Assembly (NCBI GenBank): GCA_016928395.1
Contig: JAFGKV010000318.1
Span: forward strand, 1 to 14,392
Origin: Candidatus Fermentibacterota bacterium
Lineage (GTDB): Bacteria > JAFGKV01
Reading direction: 5' to 3'
Length of the DNA: 14,392 nucleotides
A program made the translations under genes and the position numbers. Numbering within the stretch: position 1 is the stretch's first letter; every line of letters starts with the position of its first letter. Positions 6,244 to 11,991 of the stretch are shown one piece after another. A model generated the notes under the pieces. It had not been told where the DNA came from and did not search any database. It saw nothing but the letters and a program-made list of their open reading frames with translations.

Positions 6244-8163
6244 ATGACCGCAGGATCCACGTTGTGTCCGGTGCGTAGACTCAGATCATCCGTCACAACA
6301 TTCCGCATTCCGCTCCTCTGCCTGATCGGATGCGCGACTATGGTGGCAGCACAGACGATCCATGTGGACATTGCGAATACATCGGGGATCGAAGATGGGA
6401 CGGTCGAGCATCCCTTCAACACCATTCAGGAAGCATTGAGCCCGGCGCAGAATGGAGATTCCCTCTCGATCGCCCCCGGGACGTATGCCGAAGGTCGGCT
6501 CCTGATCGAGGCGTGTGTTGCCATTGCCGGGCACGACCGGGGCTCGACGATCGTCGATGGGATGTTTGTCCTGTCTACCCATCTCGACAGCCTTCCCGTG
6601 TCAATCACCCGGTTGTGGTGTCAGAACGTGATGCACAGCGACAGCGGCGTAACCATGACGCCCCTGGCGGTAGAGGACTGCGGATTGCAGGTGTTCAACG
6701 ACTCGACGGCATCGGTCTCGATGCCGGGGAGTGTGCTCCTCAAGAATTGCACCGTGACTGACAGCATTCGCGTGTGGAACGCCGCATGCAGCGCCCCCCG
6801 GGAGATCACCAACTGCCAGTCGAGCGGCGGGCTGAAGGTACACGCGACCAGCTCGCACGGGGACATCATCCGCATCCACGGCAACCAGGTGCAGGGGAGC
6901 ATCGAGGTGACCGCCGTGTCCAAGAGCGACACGATCTACGTTACCAACAACACCGTCGGCGACAGCCTCGTGGTGACCGCCACTGCCTCCAGTGAGCCGA
7001 ACATCGTGACGGCCAACACCATCGGCCATGGGGCACGGATGGAGGCCGTTGCCAGCGACGGGTTCCAGTTGCGGGGCAATTTGATCCTGAGCGGGTCGCT
7101 CTCGATGCAGTTCACCGCCCTCTCGAGCAGTGACGTGACCACCAACGATTTCCTCAACGGGGGCATCGACCTCCGCGCCGTCTCCGCCGACTTCGTCGCG
7201 GAGGGGAACCGTATCTGTACTGATGGTACCGTGAACGGGGTACGCCTGCACACCACCGCGGGAGGCGAGATCGTCGATAACACCATCACGCTTCCCTATG
7301 TGCCACCAACCGGTGAACCGTTCGAGTCGGATACCAGCGGGATCTGCGGCGTCCGCGTCAGGGCGGTATCGTACACGGGAACGCGAGGGAACACCATCCA
7401 GGGCGGTACCTACGGCGTGTACACGTGGTCCACCTCCTCGGGCCACATCTCAGGCAACACCGTCAGAAGTTCCCACCATGGGGTCTACCTTGCCGCGGTA
7501 TCGGCGTGGGTCGACAGCAACCTGGTGGAGAACTGCGTGGCCGATGGCGTGATTTTGAGCTACCAGCCCGACTACGGCGACACCAACTCGATCAGGGTCA
7601 ACCACAACACGATTCGGAACAACGGGGGACACGGGATCTGGACCAAAGGCGGCCTCTCCATGGGCAGTGTGGATGATCCGAGCACGGGCTTCAACATCCT
7701 GAAGACCAACGGCGGATACGACCTCTATGTGGAGACCCCGGCCACCTTCGTCGACACTGTATGGGCGCAGAACAATGCGTGGACGCATGACTCGGAGGCC
7801 GCGGTGGCCCGACAAGACATCTACGACGCGACTGACGACCCCAGCAGAGCGAGGGTGGTGTTCATGCCCATGATCATTCTCGATGCGGATGACGGTGTGC
7901 CGGTTCCAGAGGCTCTGCTTCGAATCTCGCCGAACCCAACACGCGGCAGGTTCACTATCGAAGCGCTGAGGGGGCACAGCCCGATTGCGAGAGTCAGGCT
8001 GCTGGACCTGTGTGGGCGCGTCGTCGCGTCTGTGTCGATTCCGGAATCAGGCTCGGACACGGTGGGGTTCGACGTCAGCGACCTGCCCGCGGGGGTGTAT
8101 CCGGTGCGAGTTCATCCGGACGATGGATCTGGGACCAGGGGCATTCTTCTGATCAAGCGATAG
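6244..8163 (+). CDS. Secreted parallel beta-helix protein with T9SS type A-like C-terminal domain
   Basis: A 639-aa predicted surface or secreted protein. The basic N-terminus (RRLR) and hydrophobic run 'IPLLCLIGCATMVAA' form a signal peptide with likely cleavage after A36. LIGC at 27-30 also fits a lipobox, so a lipoprotein is possible. Residues 38-85 (for example DGTVEHPFNTIQEAL and 'GDSLSIAPGTYAEG') are the typical first turn of DUF1565-like right-handed beta-helices. About 400 residues of Asn-rich turns follow, such as 'NTIRNNGGHGIW' and 'GNTVRSSHHGVYL', as in pectate-lyase-like or NosD-like folds that bind or cleave polysaccharide. I see no clear catalytic triad. The last ~80 residues ('ISPNPTRGRFTIE', 'LLDLCGRVVASVS', 'DVSDLPAGVYPVRV', 'GILLIKR') match the type A sorting or FlgD-like Ig domain. 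The ATG at 6244 is preferred over the upstream GTG because it places the signal peptide at the start. It stands alone. Confidence 0.8.
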   Translation: MTAGSTLCPVRRLRSSVTTFRIPLLCLIGCATMVAAQTIHVDIANTSGIEDGTVEHPFNTIQEALSPAQNGDSLSIAPGTYAEGRLLIEACVAIAGHDRGSTIVDGMFVLSTHLDSLPVSITRLWCQNVMHSDSGVTMTPLAVEDCGLQVFNDSTASVSMPGSVLLKNCTVTDSIRVWNAACSAPREITNCQSSGGLKVHATSSHGDIIRIHGNQVQGSIEVTAVSKSDTIYVTNNTVGDSLVVTATASSEPNIVTANTIGHGARMEAVASDGFQLRGNLILSGSLSMQFTALSSSDVTTNDFLNGGIDLRAVSADFVAEGNRICTDGTVNGVRLHTTAGGEIVDNTITLPYVPPTGEPFESDTSGICGVRVRAVSYTGTRGNTIQGGTYGVYTWSTSSGHISGNTVRSSHHGVYLAAVSAWVDSNLVENCVADGVILSYQPDYGDTNSIRVNHNTIRNNGGHGIWTKGGLSMGSVDDPSTGFNILKTNGGYDLYVETPATFVDTVWAQNNAWTHDSEAAVARQDIYDATDDPSRARVVFMPMIILDADDGVPVPEALLRISPNPTRGRFTIEALRGHSPIARVRLLDLCGRVVASVSIPESGSDTVGFDVSDLPAGVYPVRVHPDDGSGTRGILLIKR

Positions 8164-8533
8164 TGGGAATGAGGGGCCAGAACTGCACCCAGAGGATGTA
8201 TGTCGACGCCGGCGCGAAATGTCCCAGAATCGCCGGTGAGCGGATTGCCTCCGAATCCGTGCGGTACGCGGGCCCGGCCACGCGGAACGCTCTCTTGGAG
8301 TGCGCAGGCTTGCCACAGCGCCGTGGCTGTCGGCAAGAGTGGGGGATTCGATGGGAAGCGTGCCGGATTCCGACCCAAGGTGCTGGACTGCCGCGTGCGC
8401 TTTGGATGGTGGGAGCTGGGGGGATTTCGGGGTCAGGTATTGCTTTTTGTGTTTTGAAGGTCAGCTTTCACCTTCTCCAAGCGTTGACGCACACCTTTGT
8501 CCCAGTCCATCGCCATCCGCGCAATGACGAAGT

Positions 8534-8574
8534 GTTACCTATGTTCTGAACCTGAAACGTTACCCATGTTCTGA
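8534..8574 (+). repeat. Tandem GTTACCYATGTTCTGA motif, two copies
   Basis: GTTACCTATGTTCTGA (8534-8549) and GTTACCCATGTTCTGA (8559-8574) differ at one base and are spaced by 25 bp. Tandem motifs like this are known as transposase-binding sites at insertion-sequence ends, and I associate this GTTACCTATGT type with IS481-like elements, with low certainty. No transposase frame is adjacent, so it would be an orphan end. Confidence 0.4.
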
Positions 8575-8582
8575 CTTGACCC

Positions 8583-8643
8583 GTCGGCTGGTAGAGAGCT
8601 GATAGCTGATAGCTGAGAGCTGCCGCGCAGTGGCTACGTGCCC
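8583..8643 (+). repeat. Long direct repeat, left copy (AGCTGATAGCTGAGAGCTG type)
   Basis: The 61-bp segment starts GTCGGCTGGTAGAGAGC, contains short tandem GCTGATA units and ends CCACGTGCCC-like. It matches 11247-11300 at nearly every base apart from one missing 7-bp unit and a few substitutions. Both copies have the same orientation and flank the ~2.6 kb holding the AlbA_2 and membrane-protein genes. Confidence 0.75.
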
Positions 8644-8723
8644 GCTGTGAGACTTTGCCCCCATTCGGTTCTCCCGACGGCCACATTGCCACCACCTGCC
8701 AGTTCTGTCACAAGTCAAAGCTT

Positions 8724-8750
8724 GGCCCCGCACCTCCGGATGCGGGGGCC
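8724..8750 (-). terminator. GC-rich hairpin downstream of the AlbA_2 gene
   Basis: GGCCCCGCA (8724-8732) pairs with TGCGGGGGCC (8741-8750) around an 8-nt loop with one bulged G. It begins 22 bp beyond the stop of the minus-strand AlbA_2 gene. Only a few scattered T residues follow the stem on that strand, so this is a plausible but imperfect terminator. It overlaps the inverted GGGGTCAGG end and may simply be part of that element. Confidence 0.4.
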
Positions 8751-8772
8751 TGACCCCAGGCAGCTACCTACG

Positions 8773-10392
8773 CTATTCCTGTTCATCCATTGAATCAGTC
8801 TCCTGGTCCATTGAATCAGTCTCCTGAGTCTTTGATGCAATGGGAGACTGATTCAATAGGCGTCGTCCAGGCAGGTAATAGGCCCCCGCACCCCGTCGTC
8901 CTGTTCCCGCAAGCCATTCCGCTTCAACGAGTTCCTTGAGCGCACGCCCCGCCGATATTCGGTTCGTACAAAGGATCTTGCGTGCGTCCCCATTGCGCAG
9001 TTTGCCGACCTTCTGCAACCGGGGAAGCAAGCGAATCAACGTTTCGGGCATCTCAGGACCGGCGCGTAGCGGCTCGCGGACCTCGTAAACTTTGCCTCGC
9101 TTCACCGGGAGAACGGCCACCCCCTTGCGAATCATGTCCTTGATCGCGTTCGAAGCGCCGTAGATGTCAGTCCCGATGACCTTCTGAAACTCCCGGCTGG
9201 TGAAACGGTCGCCATGGGCGTGGGCATAGGCCAGTATGCGTTTCTGGTCGCCGGACAGCTCGACCTCCGCGAATTGCTTCAGCCACTCCAGCGTTTTACG
9301 GTCGTAGATGGGCTCGTTTCGCAACGTCACCTGGAAAACGAAGCCCCCGACCATTTCAAAGCGCGGAGGGTAGCAACCGGCGCGATCCATCTCGTCGAAA
9401 ATCCGAGGCACGCCTTCGCCGACATCGCGCATGTATTGCAGGTCCGACAGCACGCGGACGAGCATGGGGTTGCGCGAGAAATGCACCCGCTTTCGCCGGT
9501 TCAGCGCTTCGATCGTCACCGGCGCGGGCGGCAAGCCCGGACTGCGAATCTCCATGCGGTCATCGTACATCCAGACCTCGATGGGCGCGCCCTGCAGGCT
9601 GTAGTCCCGATGAGCGACCGCGTTCACGATGGCCTCCTGCCACGCGAATGTCGGGTACTCCAGCTTTTCGACAAAGAACAGGTCATGAAGCTGCTGTCGC
9701 TCCCGAATGAACGGCTGGATCGCCTCGCGTGCCTCGCGGATCAGCACTGACAGCGGCTCTTCGATACGGAAACGTTTGGCGATATTCAACTCCGCGCCGG
9801 TCTTGCTTGCCGTGCCTTCCCAGCGGATGAAATCCAGGCCGCAACGCGGATGCCAGCGCGTAGGCTCCAGCCCGAACAGCAGAAGGGCCGCCAACGTCGG
9901 AACGGACTGACCATTACGCCCCGAAATCAGTCCGTAGCGACGCAAGGCGTCCTCCGGCGACAAACCTGGCCAGACTTTGCCGAGCTCGTCGGCCACCAGT
10001 TCCAGGTTCAAGTCGTCCAACCGCGCGCCAGGCGGGAAGGATCGCTCCAGCAGGCCCTGCGCTTTTGCGGCCTTCAGCGCCGCCACCTTGTCTGATGCGA
10101 AAGGCAAACTCGTATCGTTCACCCGGAGCAAGCATCGGCTGTCGGCCAACAGGTGAACATCCGGGCTCCAATCCACCTCGAAATGGAGCAGCTTCTTTCC
10201 ATCAGGCGCTTCGACTTTGCACGCCTGGCACGGCAGGGCGGGATTCACGTAGTTGCGATCCTTCGGCACACCTAGCAGCAGGCGGAGCTTGTCCTGCGCG
10301 TGCGGCACTCCCGAGAGCGTGCCGTCATCCTCCATGCCAATCACCAGTTCCCCGCCGTCGGCATTGGCCATGGCCGCCAGCGTCTCGGCCAC
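8773..10392 (-). CDS. AlbA_2 (Schlafen-like) ATP-binding/winged-helix protein, 5' part cut off by an amber codon
   Basis: A 539-aa frame that opens with a GTG in the middle of the AlbA_2 domain: 'ETLAAMANADGGELVIGMED' is the central signature of this divergent AAA/Schlafen-type fold. The next segments are 'LLRVNDTSLPFASDK' (88-102), a GHKL-like ATPase segment 'QEAIVNAVAHRDYS' (252-265) with 'DDRMEIRSPG' (277-286) and 'RDVGEGVPRIF' (322-332), then a winged-helix region (about 380-500). Such proteins often act in anti-phage or toxin-like islands or as transcription regulators, sometimes within type I restriction loci; the substrate here is unknown. The tail carries a duplicated heptad QETDSMD. 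The frame continues in phase upstream to an ATG at 10525-10527, but codon 27 of that longer frame is TAG. Translation would have to restart at the internal GTG, which has no obvious ribosome site, so function is doubtful unless the amber codon is read through. Its neighbours look like a degraded defence island. Confidence 0.8.
   Translation of the reverse strand: MAETLAAMANADGGELVIGMEDDGTLSGVPHAQDKLRLLLGVPKDRNYVNPALPCQACKVEAPDGKKLLHFEVDWSPDVHLLADSRCLLRVNDTSLPFASDKVAALKAAKAQGLLERSFPPGARLDDLNLELVADELGKVWPGLSPEDALRRYGLISGRNGQSVPTLAALLLFGLEPTRWHPRCGLDFIRWEGTASKTGAELNIAKRFRIEEPLSVLIREAREAIQPFIRERQQLHDLFFVEKLEYPTFAWQEAIVNAVAHRDYSLQGAPIEVWMYDDRMEIRSPGLPPAPVTIEALNRRKRVHFSRNPMLVRVLSDLQYMRDVGEGVPRIFDEMDRAGCYPPRFEMVGGFVFQVTLRNEPIYDRKTLEWLKQFAEVELSGDQKRILAYAHAHGDRFTSREFQKVIGTDIYGASNAIKDMIRKGVAVLPVKRGKVYEVREPLRAGPEMPETLIRLLPRLQKVGKLRNGDARKILCTNRISAGRALKELVEAEWLAGTGRRGAGAYYLPGRRLLNQSPIASKTQETDSMDQETDSMDEQE
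8786..8857. repeat. Two direct and one inverted copy of ATTGAATCAGTCTCC at the 3' end of the AlbA_2 gene
   Basis: TCCATTGAATCAGTCTCCTG occurs at 8786-8805 and 8807-8826 (period 21 bp). The inverse, GGAGACTGATTCAAT, lies at 8843-8857. All are inside the coding frame. The direct pair encodes the duplicated QETDSMD heptad and the inverted copy encodes 'LLNQSP'. The second and third copies can fold into a 15-bp stem. The structure looks like a small inserted repeat that has been captured as a C-terminal tail. Confidence 0.75.
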
Positions 10393-10446
10393 GTCCCGAG
10401 CAATATCTGCCGCCTTGCGCTGCTTCGGTCGGGAGCCGGACCGGTC

Positions 10447-10527
10447 CTACGCCGATTTCCGCTCGAAGAACTGTCCTTCCTCGGCGGCGGCCCAGCGGGC
10501 GATGTCCTTTTCTTCATGCGTCGGCAT
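10447..10527 (-). pseudogene. Disconnected 5' end of the AlbA_2 gene, ending in TAG
   Basis: The ATG at 10525-10527 opens 26 codons in the same phase as the large frame (opening MPTHEEKDIARWAAAE, then EGQFFERKSA), followed by TAG at 10447-10449, then 'DRSGSRPKQRKAADIARD' running into the GTG-start frame. 'E-G-x-x-x-E-(F/R)-K' followed by an aromatic residue and 'DRSG' is how AlbA_2 domains normally begin, so the TAG most likely replaces a tyrosine codon (TAC or TAT). This shows the true gene is 584 codons long and interrupted only here. The start lies 9 nt after the stop of the small remnant upstream. Confidence 0.75.
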
Positions 10528-10536
10528 TCGCTCTGC

Positions 10537-10730
10537 TCATTTCTTCGGCTTCGTGTTCGATTCGATCATGCGTTTCGCGTCAACGGAAATGCGCTCAAAT
10601 GCCTCGCGGGCAAGAAGCAAGTTGGCAGGCCCTCTGCTCCTTCACCGTACGACTCTTCCCTTCGCTCCACCTCGCCGATTATCCGGTGCTCTCCCTGCGT
10701 CAGGTGCGGGCGCTTCCGAGAGTCATAGTT
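10537..10730 (-). pseudogene. Frameshifted small ORF upstream of the AlbA_2 gene
   Basis: Two minus-strand frames join into one protein-like sequence. The first gives 'LTQGEHRIIGEVERREES' and 'YGEGAEGLP' and is open from 10730. Near 10621-10632 a one-base shift leads to the second, 'ANLLLAREAFERIS' and 'VDAKRMIESNTKPKK', with TGA at 10537-10539. The joined product is about 64 aa, charged and helical. I do not recognise the family; 'EHRIIGEVERR' faintly recalls HsdS coiled-coil segments, but that is weak. No start codon is visible in the first frame. Its stop is 9 nt from the AlbA_2 ATG, so the two were probably cotranscribed partners. Confidence 0.5.
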
Positions 10731-10788
10731 TCATCTACGGCCCCTCTCTGCGACTCTGAGGACGTTTGGATCGTGGAGTGGACCACCG

Positions 10789-11133
10789 CTACACCCAGAG
10801 CCGAGAGAGCAACAGGTAGACGCAGGAGGCAACAAGGAAGAAGCCGACAATAGCGAGCGCCCGCTTGCGCCTTGACCGTCGAAGCCCGGCGTATTCGTCC
10901 GGCCGAAGAAAGTAGCGGCCTCCTTCGGTGAGGCCGATGGCACCCGCAGAAGACAGGCGAGATAGTCGCCACAGGAGCAGGGGATTGCGAACCGAGACGT
11001 AGATCGCGCCCTCAGGCGAGTTGGCTCTATGCCGGACAAGCAACTTCACGAACCGCCTCTCCAGGGCAATGGAAGTAAAGCCGAGCGCCGCGACAATTGA
11101 GCCCAGCACCTTCAGGATCTCAACAGCTCTCAT
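10789..11133 (-). CDS. Small two-TM membrane protein of unknown function
   Basis: A 114-aa protein with an N-terminal hydrophobic helix 'ILKVLGSIVAALGFTSIAL' (6-24) and a C-terminal one 'ALAIVGFFLVASCVYLLLS' (92-110). A basic, soluble middle section lies between them and includes 'LSRLSSAGAIGLTEGGRYFL' (57-76), which looks like a small helix-turn-wing of a winged-helix fold. The basic stretch RRSRRKR just before the second helix suggests that the loop is cytoplasmic. GGAG lies 4 nt before the ATG. It is the most upstream gene of the minus-strand island, about 58 bp before the frameshifted ORF and 260 bp before the AlbA_2 start. I cannot name a family. Two-TM partners are common in defence islands, but this is only suggestive. 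Confidence 0.65.
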   Translation of the reverse strand: MRAVEILKVLGSIVAALGFTSIALERRFVKLLVRHRANSPEGAIYVSVRNPLLLWRLSRLSSAGAIGLTEGGRYFLRPDEYAGLRRSRRKRALAIVGFFLVASCVYLLLSRLWV

Positions 11134-11246
11134 GCAGGCTCCGGAATCTCATGGTGTGACTGAGCGGTGGCTGCGTGGTTGCCTAATGGGTCGAAAGAAG
11201 CCCCGCCGCTCCCTACCGTCAAGCGGAGAACTGCCGGCAGTAGGCT

Positions 11247-11300
11247 GTCGGCTGGTAGAGAGCAGAAAGCTGAGAGCTGCCGCGCAGTGGCCACGTGCCC
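11247..11300 (+). repeat. Long direct repeat, right copy
   Basis: It starts GTCGGCTGGTAGAGAGC and continues AGCTGAGAGCTGCCGCGCAG to 11300, matching 8583-8643 except for one missing 7-bp unit and a few substitutions. Same orientation as the left copy. The pair brackets the AlbA_2 cassette and could be the product or the substrate of recombination. Confidence 0.75.
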
Positions 11301-11355
11301 CCTCCGCAGCGCAGACTCTCGTTCGGCAACCTCGGAATCGGCGCCCGTGGCTCCC

Positions 11356-11382
11356 CGTAACTTGACATTTTACCTACGTCCC
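11356..11382 (+). repeat. CGTAACTTGACA-N8-ACGTCCC dispersed motif, copy 3
   Basis: CGTAACTTGACA (11356-11367) is identical to 2944-2955, and ACGTCCC (11376-11382) follows with one extra base of spacing. The bases between, TTTTACCTACGT, faintly resemble the GTTACCTATGT motif left of the island, so this may be a related but diverged mobile-element end. Confidence 0.45.
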
Positions 11383-11639
11383 TAGCCCGCTACACGGCGA
11401 TAGCGAGAAGACCAGATGATGATGCGCCTGCCCCCCACTCCTCTGGGGAGTTCTCATCCGGAAATGCGTGCCATGAGCTGTTCACATCTGGGCGGCACCA
11501 GGCCCTTGGGAAGACGCCGAGGCGCGTGACCCTCGCTGATCGAGCCTGCTCCGCACCAGGAGCAGTTCTCCCGCTGAGGGGGGGGACAAGCGGGTCGATC
11601 CGAAGGGCGCGTGTGGCGTCTTTGCTCAACGCGTAGACC

Positions 11640-11870
11640 CCGGGTGATCGACAATGAGATACTGCCGGCGCGGGAAGAAAGGAACGTCATCGAAATGGTC
11701 AAGCAGCATTACGATTTCATCCCTTTGGCCATGCCGGGGACGGCATCCGGCTCGATGCCCCGGCGGCCTACCAGCAGACCCTGTGGGCTGGTTCCCCTGC
11801 ACCAACGTGCCCGAGGTGGCGATCCGCCAATCTCTGAAGAACGTCTTGCCACGGAGGGTGCAGCCCCGCG
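11640..11870 (+). pseudogene. Possible decayed coding remnant
   Basis: Pieces of plausible protein sequence appear in successive plus-strand frames: 'VIDNEILPAREERNVIEMV' with KQHYDF, then 'DGIRLDAPAAYQQTLW', then 'WFPCTNVPEVAIRQSLKNVL'. Their order on one strand suggests a gene broken by two frameshifts. No family is recognised and no start or stop can be fixed. This may be over-reading of non-coding DNA. Confidence 0.2.
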
Positions 11871-11913
11871 CGGGAAGCTGCAAAAGGCAAGCTCCGCATC
11901 GGCAGAGCATTCT

Positions 11914-11951
11914 CATATAGGACTTGTCCTATGTGAGACACGTCCTATATG
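11914..11951. repeat. CATATAGGA palindromic repeat, copy 2 (38 bp)
   Basis: The outer arms CATATAGGAC (11914-11923) and GTCCTATATG (11942-11951) are a perfect 10-bp inverted pair. The left arm also pairs with an internal GTCCTATGTG at 11926-11935 across 2 bp, so two alternative hairpins exist. It lies 41 bp past the stop of the minus-strand fibre gene and could serve as its transcript end. About 30 of 38 positions match the copy at 2796-2833. Confidence 0.7.
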
Positions 11952-11991
11952 CTCAAGACGGAGGTGCTGAGGTGTTGACAGCCGGTCGAAA

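Larger units (their letters stand above)
8429..8757. repeat. Segment bounded by inverted GGGGTCAGG ends
   Basis: GGGGTCAGG at 8429-8437 (continuing as GGGGTCAGGTATTGC) and CCTGACCCC at 8749-8757 are perfect 9-bp inverted repeats enclosing 329 bp. From general knowledge, GGGGTCAGG-type sequences recur around small Y1/REP-associated transposase elements in metagenomic genomes, but no transposase is present. The pairing may be an excised or non-autonomous element, or a coincidence of two separate ends. Confidence 0.35.
8164..8772. other. Intergenic region dense in repeat and mobile-element-like ends
   Basis: No gene is supported in these ~610 bp. Identifiable pieces are GGGGTCAGG at 8429-8437 facing its inverse CCTGACCCC at 8749-8757, a tandem 25-bp-period motif at 8534-8574, the AGCTGATAGCT-type repeat at 8583-8643, and a GC-rich hairpin at 8724-8750. 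Together they look like nested footprints of small mobile elements marking the left edge of the accessory island that follows. Positions 8164-8428 contain nothing I recognise. Confidence 0.55.
11134..11991. other. Right edge of the island and gene-poor tract
   Basis: About 860 bp without an intact gene. It contains the right copy of the long direct repeat (11247-11300), the CGTAACTTGACA motif (11356-11382), a plus-strand stretch with scattered gene-like pieces (11640-11870) and the second CATATAGGA repeat (11914-11951). The minus-strand frames of 79-104 codons here show no domain, ribosome site or sensible composition. Confidence 0.5.

Noticed and set aside
6601-7446. 281-codon minus-strand frame opposite the beta-helix gene
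   Set aside because: It is rich in His, Gly, Val and Asp with no domain, typical of the antisense of a GC-rich gene.
8786-8826. Two direct 20-bp copies considered as a CRISPR fragment
   Set aside because: The copies are almost adjacent, with a 1-bp gap and no spacer, and they lie inside a coding frame. No cas genes are present.
10065-10853. 262-codon plus-strand frame across the 5' part of the AlbA_2 region
   Set aside because: The product is a run of Arg, Ser, Pro and Ala without domain. The minus strand carries recognisable coding sequence here.
11611-11970. 119-codon plus-strand frame as an intact gene
   Set aside because: Only the first third looks protein-like. Later plausible pieces are in other frames, so at most it is a decayed remnant.
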